Origin: Chitinophagaceae bacterium
GTDB taxonomy: Bacteria; Bacteroidota; Bacteroidia; Chitinophagales; Chitinophagaceae
Length of the DNA: 64,000 nucleotides
Assembly: GCA_016710935.1 (NCBI GenBank)
Contig: JADJTY010000015.1
Location: 202,206-266,205, forward strand
Direction: 5' to 3'
Shown here: piece by piece, positions 18,490-27,700 of the stretch
Numbering within the stretch: position 1 is the stretch's first letter
How the letters are laid out: each line of letters begins with the position of its first letter
Notes under the pieces: model-generated
What the model saw: only the letters and a program-made list of their open reading frames with translations
What the model was told of the DNA's origin: nothing
The model's database searches: none
Translations under genes and position numbers: made by a program

Positions 18490-19455
18490 ATGAAAACTAT
18501 AATCCTCTCCCTGCTTTTTACCTGTACAATGTGCAACTCTTTTGCGCAAACCGAAACTGCAACATACAAAACCGTTGCAGATAAATTTGAACAGCATTAT
18601 AATTATGAGAATTTCGATTCTATATTTTCAATGTTTGATGTTGTTATGCAAAAAGCCTTACCGCTTGAGAAAACAATTGAATTTTTAACAGGGCTGAAAG
18701 CCCATGCAGGAAAAATAAAAAAGAAACAGTTTATAAAATTTGCAAACGGTACTGTTGCTGTTTACAAAACAAATTTTGAACAAACATTACTCGCATTAAA
18801 TATTTCGCTTGATAAAAGCTCAAAAATCAATGGTCTTTTTATTAACCAATATGTGGATGATAGCCAGCCTAAACTTTTAAGAAACACTACCAAACTGATA
18901 CTGCCTTTTAAAGATGAGTGGACCGTATTTTGGGGCGGCGATACCAAAGAATTAAATTATCATGTATCTACCCCGGCACAAAAAAATGCTTTTGATATTA
19001 TTATAACCGATGCCAAAGGAAGCTCTTACAAAACCGATGGTAAAACAAACGAAGATTATTATGCTTTTGGAAAGGAACTGATTGCTCCCTGCGATGGCGA
19101 AATAGTGTTGGTTGTGGATGGGGTAAAAGATAATGTACCGGGCCAGATGAATTCATTTAACGTAGGCGGTAATATGGTTATCATAAAAACTGCCAACAAT
19201 GAGTATTTAGTTTTTTGCCACTTTAAACACCAATCTATAAAGGTTAAAGAAGGACAAAAAATCAAACAGGGCGATCTTTTAGGGCTTTGCGGCAACACCG
19301 GCAACTCATCAGAAGCACACCTGCATTTTCATATTCAAAACATAGAAGATCTGAATACGGCCACAGGTGCAAAATGCTACTTTGAAAAAATATTTGTAAA
19401 CGGACAGGTAAAGCAAGACTATTCGCCTGTTAAAAATGATAAGATAAAAAACTAA
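18490..19455 (+). CDS. Secreted M23 family metallopeptidase with N-terminal DUF3887-like domain
   Basis: The 321-residue product has a signal peptide (cleavage near residue 20). Residues 25-125 are a DUF3887-like domain. Residues about 140-300 are an M23/LytM peptidase: zinc ligands appear in NYHVSTPAQKNAFD (HxxxxxxxxxD pattern) and in AHLHFHIQ, with VIIKTANNEYLVFCHFKHQ between. LytM peptidases cut peptide cross-bridges in peptidoglycan or other glycine-rich peptides. All main ligands appear present, so it is probably active. Its stop codon abuts the stop of the convergent minus-strand gene with no spacer, so no independent terminator fits between them. Confidence 0.88.
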   Translation: MKTIILSLLFTCTMCNSFAQTETATYKTVADKFEQHYNYENFDSIFSMFDVVMQKALPLEKTIEFLTGLKAHAGKIKKKQFIKFANGTVAVYKTNFEQTLLALNISLDKSSKINGLFINQYVDDSQPKLLRNTTKLILPFKDEWTVFWGGDTKELNYHVSTPAQKNAFDIIITDAKGSSYKTDGKTNEDYYAFGKELIAPCDGEIVLVVDGVKDNVPGQMNSFNVGGNMVIIKTANNEYLVFCHFKHQSIKVKEGQKIKQGDLLGLCGNTGNSSEAHLHFHIQNIEDLNTATGAKCYFEKIFVNGQVKQDYSPVKNDKIKN

Positions 19456-20412
19456 TTAAGCCGAGAGCCGGGTTGTATTTGTTTCAGATAAAAATCGCAT
19501 CTCTGCTTTTTTATTAACCGGTTCTTCCGGAAAACCTCCCTGACCGGTAGGCAGGTCATCAACCTCCAGCTCTATCCTTCTCGTAATATCACTTAAAGAA
19601 GAAAGGCGTTCCATGGTATAAGGTATGGTATCTAAACCCGAAGCAAATTTTAAAATATAACTGTAAATACCAAACAGGCTGCCGGCCATAATGGTAGTGC
19701 CGTGTAAATTTTTTGATGCGATCAATGACACCGCAATTACCAGCAACACCATGATCTCCATAAAGCCAAAGTTCCAGGCTTCCTTATCCGATATGCGTAT
19801 CTGCCACTTGCGTAAATTATTATAGTGATGGCGGATGGTATGATTATTACCGGTGCTGATGATATCTACCTGTTTTTCCAGCTCATCGTTTTTAAGTTTA
19901 TTTAACCGCATCATTTTTTTACCATACAGCATACTGATGATGATAACGGGTATCATAATGGCCAGGCAAATAAGTACTACGGTTTTATCGTAAAAGAAAA
20001 GGATGATGAGCGAACCTAAAATATTGTAGGCAGCTTCAATCACATATACCAGGTCGTGCTCTAAAAAATCAACAAACTCACGGGCCAGGTTACTGTGGGC
20101 GCTTAGTTTGGATACATCGTTTTTTAAATAACGGCGGCTTAAAAACCGGGTAACAAGCGAGGTGTAAATGGCGGTATAGGTTCGGGTATCAAACATATGA
20201 CGTATGGTACCAATTACCAGGTAAGCCAGGTGAACCAGGGTAAGTACGATCAAACCATCATAACTTCCTTTTATCAGGTCGTTAATGGCTTCGCCGAAAA
20301 AGTAAAAGCGCAACAACCCACCCAGCATTTCCAGCGAGAATAAGGAGTACGTAAATATCAATTGATATTTATGCTTCATCATCAGGTTACGCAATATTTG
20401 AAACTTCGACAT
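19456..20412 (-). CDS. ABC transporter six-transmembrane domain protein without ATPase
   Basis: From ATG at 20,412 the product has about 318 residues (a TTG eight codons upstream is possible). It has the six-helix pattern of ABC exporter membrane domains: FTYSLFSLEMLGGLLRFYFFGEAIN, LIVLTLVHLAYLVIGTI, then IEAAYNILGSLIILFFYDK and VVLICLAIMIPVIIISMLYG. The short intracellular loop with FDTRTYTAIYTSLVTRFL matches ABC_membrane proteins. No Walker motifs follow; the C-terminal tail is polar. It is the last gene of an operon of SET and ATP-grasp proteins. It may pair with an ATPase encoded elsewhere, or act as a membrane partner for export of whatever the operon makes. Confidence 0.8.
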   Translation of the reverse strand: MSKFQILRNLMMKHKYQLIFTYSLFSLEMLGGLLRFYFFGEAINDLIKGSYDGLIVLTLVHLAYLVIGTIRHMFDTRTYTAIYTSLVTRFLSRRYLKNDVSKLSAHSNLAREFVDFLEHDLVYVIEAAYNILGSLIILFFYDKTVVLICLAIMIPVIIISMLYGKKMMRLNKLKNDELEKQVDIISTGNNHTIRHHYNNLRKWQIRISDKEAWNFGFMEIMVLLVIAVSLIASKNLHGTTIMAGSLFGIYSYILKFASGLDTIPYTMERLSSLSDITRRIELEVDDLPTGQGGFPEEPVNKKAEMRFLSETNTTRLSA

Positions 20413-20494
20413 AGTTCTGTTCTTTTGATCCTGCAATCATCGTTAGTAAAACCCCGTAAAGGTCAATGTCATTTATGCTTAAATTTAAAAAGCT

Positions 20495-20559
20495 GTCAGC
20501 CTGAGCTTGTCGAAGGCGGGTTGCTTCTAATAAACCGGGTTCGACAGGCTCACCCTGAC
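20495..20559. repeat. REP-like palindrome (CTGAGCTTGTCGAAG type)
   Basis: GTCAGCCTGAGCTTGTCGAA on the left and TTCGACAGGCTCACCCTGAC on the right form an inverted repeat around GGCGGG...CCGGG. A second copy is at 24,197. This family is very common in environmental bacteria and marks intergenic ends. Confidence 0.8.
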
Positions 20560-20642
20560 AAACCTTATATAAATGACATATTCCTTAAAGAAGGAGAGAA
20601 TTGTAATGGGTGGTTAGTAAGACCGGGGAAAAGCCGGTGGGT

Positions 20643-22073
20643 TTAATCCTTGCGTTGGCTTTCTCTTTCTGTAACCGAATTATGGGTAATTCCGGTAATC
20701 CATCCGCAACAATTGGCTGCACCGCAGCGGCAGTTAAAGGGCTCCATATGTTCATCCAGAAAGCTGGCGTAGTTGAGGGTTAGTTCTTCGCCCTGCTGAA
20801 TATTGCGCAGAGCCACTACATTTAAGCCTTCATAAGCGGTGTTCGGATCGCAACTGTGATTTTGTGGTGCCCAGTTTGCCGGGTTATTATCCCAAAGCAA
20901 AAATACCTCTTTACTGAGCGGATAAGCGTATTTTCTAAAAGTTTCTTTTTCGTTAACATTCCAGTTATGCTCAACATGGCTGCGGGTTACTATGCGCTGG
21001 GCCATCTCCTCCCCCCTGAAAATCAGCTCATTAGCTGCAATTTTTCGGGTGGCATAAATGCCATACCCGGCAATGGCATTGCCCTTCATAGTATATTTTT
21101 TCTGGCTGCGTTGATGGCGGGCAATACCCTCATCAACTATCTTTTTAAGAAAACCGGCCTGGCCAATACCATCGGCTTTTAAGATATAATCGGCCGATCC
21201 TTCATACCCATCTTTATAAAAAACCGAGCAGGTAAAGTTTATTTCCAGGAAGAAAATTTCGTTTTGGGCGTTTACCCTAAAATCGAGCCGGGCATAACCG
21301 GCACCGCCAAAGCCCAGGAAAATTTGCAGGGCGGCATCTTTTAGTGCTGCTTCCAAAGCAGGGTCGTTGCAGGGAATATTTGCTTCGGGGTGCAGCTCGG
21401 ATGTTTTTAAAGCGTAGGTCTTAAATTCAAAACCTGCAGGGAAAATATATTCAATAGGTTTAAAAACTGTGCAGGATTTTTCATCTTCTGCATTGGCAAC
21501 CAGCATTACGGTGAATTCTCTTCCCTGTATATATTCTTCAACAAGTAACGGACCATATTCGTCTGATATCTCTGTGCATTTTTGCAGCAACTCTACTTTG
21601 TTATGAACCAGTGAGTGTTGATCAATACCTAAACTATCACCAGCTTTATCGGGCTTAACAAAGAGCGGGTATTGCAGATGGGCGCAATCTTTTTCTAAAC
21701 CATCCAGTGTTTCGATCAGTGCAAATGCCGGTGTTTTTATGCCGGCAACATAAGCTACATATTTCATCAGGTCTTTTGGCGGATCGTATAACAAAGATGT
21801 GGGACCTGTAAAAGGAAGATTCAACAACTCCATAAACCAGATCACATCAATGGATGGGACGCTCCACTCCAGGTAACCTTCACAGAGGTTTACAAAAACA
21901 TCGTAGTTCTTTTTCTTAAGCTCTTTAAGTTGTTTGTAGGTAGATAATTTATTCAGCAGCACATGATCGAATTCAGCATCGGGCATTAAATGGCTGATAT
22001 CTCTTGGCGGATCATAATTTTGGTAGTCAACATCAGAAGTGGAATAATCGGGCTGCAGCACACAAATTTTCAT
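20643..22073 (-). CDS. ATP-grasp ligase fused to a SET domain
   Basis: A 476-residue two-domain protein. Residues 1-310 are an ATP-grasp enzyme of the D-Ala-D-Ala ligase type: PLFVKPDKAGDSLGI (nucleotide-binding), VEEYIQGREFTVMLV, then GFGGAGYARLDFRV and FFLEINFTCS (metal-binding E...N). Residues about 325-460 are a SET domain: N405-H406-S407-C408 (NHSCDPN), GEELTLNY with Y435, and a post-SET C448RC450...C455 zinc cluster. ATP-grasp ligases join a carboxylate to an amine; SET domains transfer methyl groups to lysine. The fusion suggests coupled ligation and methylation of one amino-acid or peptide substrate. Neighbours are a second ATP-grasp and a stand-alone SET protein. The product is unknown. 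Confidence 0.88.
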   Translation of the reverse strand: MKICVLQPDYSTSDVDYQNYDPPRDISHLMPDAEFDHVLLNKLSTYKQLKELKKKNYDVFVNLCEGYLEWSVPSIDVIWFMELLNLPFTGPTSLLYDPPKDLMKYVAYVAGIKTPAFALIETLDGLEKDCAHLQYPLFVKPDKAGDSLGIDQHSLVHNKVELLQKCTEISDEYGPLLVEEYIQGREFTVMLVANAEDEKSCTVFKPIEYIFPAGFEFKTYALKTSELHPEANIPCNDPALEAALKDAALQIFLGFGGAGYARLDFRVNAQNEIFFLEINFTCSVFYKDGYEGSADYILKADGIGQAGFLKKIVDEGIARHQRSQKKYTMKGNAIAGYGIYATRKIAANELIFRGEEMAQRIVTRSHVEHNWNVNEKETFRKYAYPLSKEVFLLWDNNPANWAPQNHSCDPNTAYEGLNVVALRNIQQGEELTLNYASFLDEHMEPFNCRCGAANCCGWITGITHNSVTERESQRKD

Positions 22074-22087
22074 AGACGCATGGAGGT

Positions 22088-23224
22088 TTAAGCAGTGCGC
22101 CTTTTTAACTGGCTTGCCGACAGGCGGGTGAATGCATCATTAATAATTTCAGAAACCAGTTCAGTAAATGTGTTTCCGCTAAAGCGAAGTATAGCACCAA
22201 TTGACGTATAATCTTCATCTTCACTTAAACCGCATTGGGCATTTACTTCCAATACATATAATTTACCGGTTTCTTTATCCATTCTAATATCTGCACGGGT
22301 GTAGCCGCAACCTTTGCAGGCAACAAATGCATCCCAGCTTATTTTTTTTATTTCATCAATCAGCTTTGCATCGGGCAAAGCGTATTCATAAAAATTGGCT
22401 TCGTTGGGCATGGGTGTTTCATCTTCATAAATTTCCCAAAGCCTGTCGAATGATAAAAACTTTTCCTTCTCGGGCAAGGATTCATGAAAGACCCTTTCAA
22501 CTGGGGTATAAATTTTTGCGTTTGCAGGATTGTTGTAAGAGCCGGATATCATCACTGTAAACTCGGGACCGGTAATAAAAGATTCAGCAATCAAACCATC
22601 AGCAGCCAGGTCCCAACCGCGGTATCCATCAAACATTTTATTTACCTGCTCTTCTAATTCAGTTTGATTATTAACAACATTCTTAATTCCCACTCCCATA
22701 CTTCCGCCGGAGATAGATGGCTTAACAATTACCGGCGTACCGAGTAATTCAAAAATATTTTCAATATCATTTTTATCATGAATGGCTTTCCATTTTGCAG
22801 ATGGAACACGGGCTTTATCAAAAGCCTTCTTCATAGGTATTTTAGAAGTGGTGATACGGTAGAAGTCTTCATCAGACCCGGTGTAGATCAATCCCTTCTC
22901 TTCCAGTAATTTTACAACCGAAATACCGGGTGTGCCGTTAACTTCATCACCATCACATAAATTAAAAACCACGGGTGTTTTATTACCGAAATCTTTTTCT
23001 TTGGTGATCAACGCTATAACTTCCGCATAATTGTTAATGGTAACGGGCTGCCATTTCCATTCTATTCCCAGTTCGGCAAAAGTTTTTTCGTATTCGGCAA
23101 TGCTTTGGCTGAAATCGTAATAATAATCAATATTGGCATCGTTGGTTTCTAAAAGCGGTGCCAGTACCCACACTTTAATTTGTTGGAAAGAAACAGAAGA
23201 CATGAACGGGTTGAACGCAGCCAT
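22088..23224 (-). CDS. D-Ala-D-Ala ligase-like ATP-grasp protein
   Basis: A 378-residue ATP-grasp enzyme: VFNLCDGDEVNGTPG (ligase N-domain), PVIVKPSISGGSMGVGI (nucleotide loop), FITGPEFTVMISG, then GCGYTRADIRMD and LYVLEVNAQCGLSED (acidic and Asn metal ligands). It is close to D-Ala-D-Ala ligase in layout, but its context (SET domain genes, ABC-type membrane protein) argues against cell-wall synthesis and for a peptide or amino-acid ligase. It lies 14 bp upstream of the ATP-grasp/SET fusion and 15 bp downstream of the SET gene on the minus strand, clearly one operon. An internal ATG about seven codons in (MSSVSF) is an alternative start. Confidence 0.88.
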   Translation of the reverse strand: MAAFNPFMSSVSFQQIKVWVLAPLLETNDANIDYYYDFSQSIAEYEKTFAELGIEWKWQPVTINNYAEVIALITKEKDFGNKTPVVFNLCDGDEVNGTPGISVVKLLEEKGLIYTGSDEDFYRITTSKIPMKKAFDKARVPSAKWKAIHDKNDIENIFELLGTPVIVKPSISGGSMGVGIKNVVNNQTELEEQVNKMFDGYRGWDLAADGLIAESFITGPEFTVMISGSYNNPANAKIYTPVERVFHESLPEKEKFLSFDRLWEIYEDETPMPNEANFYEYALPDAKLIDEIKKISWDAFVACKGCGYTRADIRMDKETGKLYVLEVNAQCGLSEDEDYTSIGAILRFSGNTFTELVSEIINDAFTRLSASQLKRRTA

Positions 23225-23239
23225 AACGATAAAGGGTGG

Positions 23240-23743
23240 CTACAGGGATAATTTTTGTCTTACCTGCTGCCTGATAAAATCGGTTAGTTTATATTTTGAA
23301 AGTGTTTCAACAGAAAGATGCGAAGCTCCATTTATTAATTGTATACATGCTGCAGTACCGCAATTACAAACAAAAGGTTGCGCCATTTCCCATTCGGTAC
23401 CGGGGTAAAAAAAAGTAAACTCATCGCCCGGCTGTATGGGTTGTAAACAAACCAGCTCCATGCTGGTGGTATTAAAAAAAGCATTGGGACTGCAACTGTG
23501 ATTGACGTATTGCAGAAAATCCGGTATCAGCGTAATATGCCTGTTGATGCCGGTTTGCACGGTTAAGTAGGTTGCGTATTTCTGAATTTTATCTGCACTG
23601 AACTTCGTGATCACATCGCCCGGCTGAAAACCAACAGCGGCAAATAAAGCTTTTTGATTGGTTTCAGTATTCAGTATAACATCTGCAAAAATGTGCTTAC
23701 TGATAACTTCAGAGGATGGGGCAGTAACAGAAGTTTTTATCAT
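23240..23743 (-). CDS. Stand-alone SET domain protein
   Basis: A 167-residue SET-domain protein, first gene of the four-gene minus-strand operon. The catalytic core is visible: N81-H82-S83-C84 (VNHSCSPNAFF), then PGDEFTFFYPGTEW carrying the conserved tyrosine, then the post-SET cysteines CNCGTAAC. The N-terminal half has the F.GDVIT pattern of SET-N. It would be an S-adenosylmethionine-dependent lysine (or amine) methyltransferase. Its partners are two ATP-grasp ligases, one itself carrying a SET domain. Bacterial SET proteins in such contexts are thought to modify small peptides or proteins; the substrate here is not known. Confidence 0.87.
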   Translation of the reverse strand: MIKTSVTAPSSEVISKHIFADVILNTETNQKALFAAVGFQPGDVITKFSADKIQKYATYLTVQTGINRHITLIPDFLQYVNHSCSPNAFFNTTSMELVCLQPIQPGDEFTFFYPGTEWEMAQPFVCNCGTAACIQLINGASHLSVETLSKYKLTDFIRQQVRQKLSL

Positions 23744-23939
23744 GCTTTTTTAGATGGGAATGACCCGTAAAAGTTTAAAATAAATTTATTTTATTTTTAG
23801 CGGCATTTCTATACAGTAAATGTATAAAAGCATTGATTAATAAAAAAGATAAAAGGCAGTTATTATTCAATGGTGGATTAATAACGATATTGTGTGTATA
23901 AACACGCGGCACAACTTTATGATTAAATGAACTGATGTT

Positions 23940-24170
23940 ATGATAACAGAACCCGATCAACCTAATCCGGAATTACTGATACAGTTGGTAAAAATGAAAA
24001 TGCCTTTTGGAAAGTATAAAGACAGGCTGTTGTGCAATTTGCCGGTATCTTACCTGGAATGGTTTCAACGCAAAGGTTTTCCAAAAGGGAAGCTGGGTAT
24101 ATTGCTTGAAACTTTATACGAGATAAAGATCAACGGGCTTGAACAATTACTGGAGCCGCTTAAACGGTAG
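23940..24170 (+). CDS. DUF3820 family small protein
   Basis: The 76-residue product matches the DUF3820 pattern: MKMPFGKYKDRLLCNLPVSY followed by LEWFQRKGFPKGKLG. The FGKYKG-like turn is also seen in exonuclease-associated domains. The family is widespread and uncharacterised. It is divergent from the SET/ATP-grasp operon, with about 195 bp between, which probably holds promoters for both. Confidence 0.82.
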   Translation: MITEPDQPNPELLIQLVKMKMPFGKYKDRLLCNLPVSYLEWFQRKGFPKGKLGILLETLYEIKINGLEQLLEPLKR

Positions 24171-24196
24171 TAAGAATATCTGCTAATAATTTTAAT

Positions 24197-24262
24197 GTCA
24201 GTCTGAGCTTGTCGAAGACGGGTTGGTTTTAATAATCCCGGTTTCGACAGGCTCAACCTGAC
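24197..24262. repeat. REP-like palindrome (CTGAGCTTGTCGAAG type), second copy
   Basis: GTCAGTCTGAGCTTGTCGAA and TTCGACAGGCTCAACCTGAC flank a short spacer, the same element as at 20,495. It lies downstream of the DUF3820 gene. Confidence 0.8.
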
Positions 24263-24306
24263 AACTCATTATATTGAAGTATTGGTATGCGTTAACATGA
24301 ATTTAT

Positions 24307-24633
24307 TTAATTAGCACAGGCAAAGGTTAGAAATACATAAGGGTTTATAGACCATTCATCATTCATCTCCTCATCCATGTCACCATACCTCAGGTCGAGC
24401 ATATTGCCTGACTGGTTTATCTCCCAAAGGGTAAGCGCTTTTTTGTCGGTTCCATGCTCTATAATTTCGGGAATCATTTCTTTAAGCATACCGTTCCAGC
24501 AAAGATGTATCAGCTTTTCTTTTTGCGAAAGCTGCTTGTCATTCTTATTGCTGTTCAATTCACTCCACTCCCTTTGAAAGAAGCTTGAGCTGCTCATCAA
24601 TAAAATTTCCTGGTTGGTAGATTTGTTTTTCAT
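24307..24633 (-). CDS. Hypothetical protein, 108 residues
   Basis: An acidic cytoplasmic-looking protein (HLCWNGMLKEMIPEIIEH ... LRYGDMDEEMNDEWSINPYVF). I do not recognise a family. No signal peptide or membrane segment is present. It stands alone between the REP copy and a strong terminator at 24,715. The frame is supported by the composition, which is typical of real protein, and by a clear lack of longer competing frames. Confidence 0.65.
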   Translation of the reverse strand: MKNKSTNQEILLMSSSSFFQREWSELNSNKNDKQLSQKEKLIHLCWNGMLKEMIPEIIEHGTDKKALTLWEINQSGNMLDLRYGDMDEEMNDEWSINPYVFLTFACAN

Positions 24634-24714
24634 TTGCAGAGCTTTAATTGCTGCTCAGTACTTTGATGCGGATATACGGTAAATGTAATAAAGCAGGTCT
24701 TTAATTTCTTGTTA

Positions 24715-24765
24715 AAAGCAGGCCGCCCCCCGAAAAGTTTCGGGGGGCGGCCTGCTTTATTTTTA
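24715..24765 (-). terminator. Strong terminator downstream of the giant T9SS gene
   Basis: AAAGCAGGCCGCCCCCCGAAA and TTTCGGGGGGCGGCCTGCTTT form a near-perfect 20-bp stem with a minimal loop, with T-rich DNA on one side and A-rich on the other. It lies 14 bp after the stop of the minus-strand 1983-residue gene. Confidence 0.88.
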
Positions 24766-24778
24766 TGTGCTGATGTTC

Positions 24779-27700
24779 TTAACGGTAGATCACAATGCTC
24801 TTGCTGCCAAGTATCTCACTATCACTATTAATTACAGAAACGATATATGTTCCTGCTGCTGCACTTCTCATGTCTACATCCATTCTGGTGTAAGGCGCAC
24901 TGGTTATCTTACGGTCATTATATACCAGTTGTCCAAGTGCATTATGTACAAGCACGGTTAACTGCTTGCCCGGTTGATTGTAAACCCTTACCTGGAACTG
25001 GCCACGGTTTGGATTAGGATAGACAAACACGATACCGCTACTTTCTGCAATAATGGTTACCGTATTGGATAATGCCGTACAACCTGCCCCGGCAGTGGCC
25101 CTGGCTGTATAAGTTCCCAGATCAGATACGCTCACAATTAATGTTAAGCCGGTTGCTCCCGGTACCACAACGCCGTTTCTGTACCAGGTTATGGTATAGC
25201 CGGCAGCCGGTGTAACGGTTGCAGTGAGTGTTGTTGTCTGGCCCGGCAACAGGGTTGTACGTGGCGAAGCCGCAATAGATATCGATGGCTGTGCAATTAC
25301 GGATACGGTTACACTGGCACAGGCCGTGGTGTTACAGGCTCCCTCGGCCCTTACAAAGTAAGTGGTAGTAGTGCTTACCGTAACATTTAATGTGGCACCG
25401 GTGCCTGCTGCTGTACCTCCGCAGCTTCCGCTATACCATCTCCAGGTTGCCCCGGTGCCCAATGATCCACCGGATACACTTAGGGTAACTGTTGATGGTC
25501 CGCATAGTGAAGTTGCAGATGCATTGGCAGTTGTAGCTGCAACAGAAGCTGTGCTGATAGTAATAGCTGTTGTGGTTGTAACCACCGGGCATCCGCCACC
25601 GGCAGCTACAGTATAGGTAACTGTATAGGTACCGGCAGTACTGGTGCCTAAGTTTACATCACCGGTTGTTGTATTAATGCTTAATCCGGCAGTTGAGCTG
25701 TATGTTCCTCCTGCAGTACCGGTTCTGGTAACAGTTGCTGTACCTGCATTAGAACAATATGGTGAACCGGCATAACTGATCGTAGCCGCCGGAAGCGCTG
25801 TAATGGTAATGCCTGCTGTAGCGGTTACCACCGGGCATCCGCTGCCTGAAACAGTGGTATAGGTAACTGTATAAGTTCCGGCTGTACTGGTTCCTAATGT
25901 TACATCACCTGTTGCTGCATTGATGATCAGTCCTGCAGGCGCTGCAGTATAAGTTCCGCCCGCTGTACCTGTTCTTGTAACAGTAGCCGTGCCGGCATTA
26001 CTGCAATACGGGTTGCCGGCATAACTGATCGTAGCCGCCGGAAGTGCTGTTATGGTAATAGTTGTGGTTGTCGTAAAAGTTGCACAACCTCCTGAAGCAG
26101 CAATGGTATAAGAAACCGTATAAGTACCCGGAGTGCTTGTACCCAATGTTACTGCACCTGTTGTTGTATTAATGGTTAAGCCGGCAGTAGAACTATAAGT
26201 TCCTCCTGCAGTACCGGTTCTGGTAACAGTTGCAGTACCTGCATTGGAGCAATACGGTGAACCTGTATAGGCAATGGAAGCAGATGGCGCAGTTGTAATG
26301 GTAATGCTGACAATGTTTGAATAGGCATTAGCAGGACCTGTAGAACAGGTTACTTTAAGCCTGTAATAAGTGGTTGATGTTATTGTACCTGTAGATGCGG
26401 TGACAGGATTTGTTTGTCCTGTGAGGTCATTAATATTGGTTACAAAATTATCATTAGAGTATTGCCATTGGTAACTGATACCAACACCGGTTGAATAACC
26501 TGTAGCCGTAATGGTTCCGGAACCCGACCCGCAGAATGGACCTGAAGCTGTATTGGCAGTTCCTCCAACAGGAGTTGAACAACCTGGCGGTACAAATTCA
26601 AAAGCTCCTGCATCGGGGTTTGCACTGCGTACAACATTCAGGATATCATCGGTAATACCTCCAACAGGAGATGTACCCATTACACTGACATCAACAAGGG
26701 GGTTGGTTGGCGCAAAATTTCCTGCGCCCGGATTGCTGAACTGCGGATCCTGCGACACAGAATTCAGATCTTTGCCCGTTGCCTGCCAGTCAATAAGTGT
26801 ATTATAAGTAGTGCTGCCCACCTGGGCAAAAGTTTGTGTGCCGCCCGGGGCATTTAAATAAGCCACATTATAGTTAGATGTTAAAGGAGCACTGGCTGCA
26901 GAAACATCTATGATACGTTTTATACCGGTACCACCACGGGTTACAACAAAAATGTTATTCCGCATATCTATACCATTCTGTGTAGTGCTGTTTGATAAAT
27001 TGATAGCATTGGTATTGGATGTACTTGCACCCGTTGCATTATTCAATACGATCGTATTGTGATAAATATTTACAGGGCCCGTAACAGCATTATTCTGAAT
27101 ACCATATTGGGCGCCATCATTATTCATTCCATAGATCAGGTTATTTTGAATGGTGCCTGATGTTGGTGCTGTTGTAGTGCCGCTCATATGCACACCTCTG
27201 CTGATGGTAGGCGTTCCGGGCATACTGCTATGCAGGTCATAGATCCTGTTCTTTTCCAGTAAAAAAGAAAGCGAACCCGCAGGAACGGTAATACCAGCAG
27301 GGGTTACGGCATCGCTGCCCGAGTTGGTGCGTAATGGCCTGCGGATAATGTTTTTTGAAACCAGGCATCCATTGGTGTACGAGAGGTAAACCCCAAAACC
27401 GTACCAGTCAAGTACCGTATTATTTAGGACTGAAATGCGTGTTAAAGGCTGCGTCCAGTGTTCACCGGAAAGCTGAATGGCAGAATACCCGCCGCTGACC
27501 GTATTACCGGAAATAACAACACTATCAGAAAGAGAACCATCCAATAGCCAGTTAGCACCTGAAATGATAATACCAAAAGCACTGGATGTAGAATTGGTAA
27601 GCGAAACGTTTACGATATTATTTCGGATAACCAGCTTTGAAGCACCGTTGGTAATATGAATACCTCTGCCCTGTGTGGGGTGCAAACTGTTAACCCGGAG

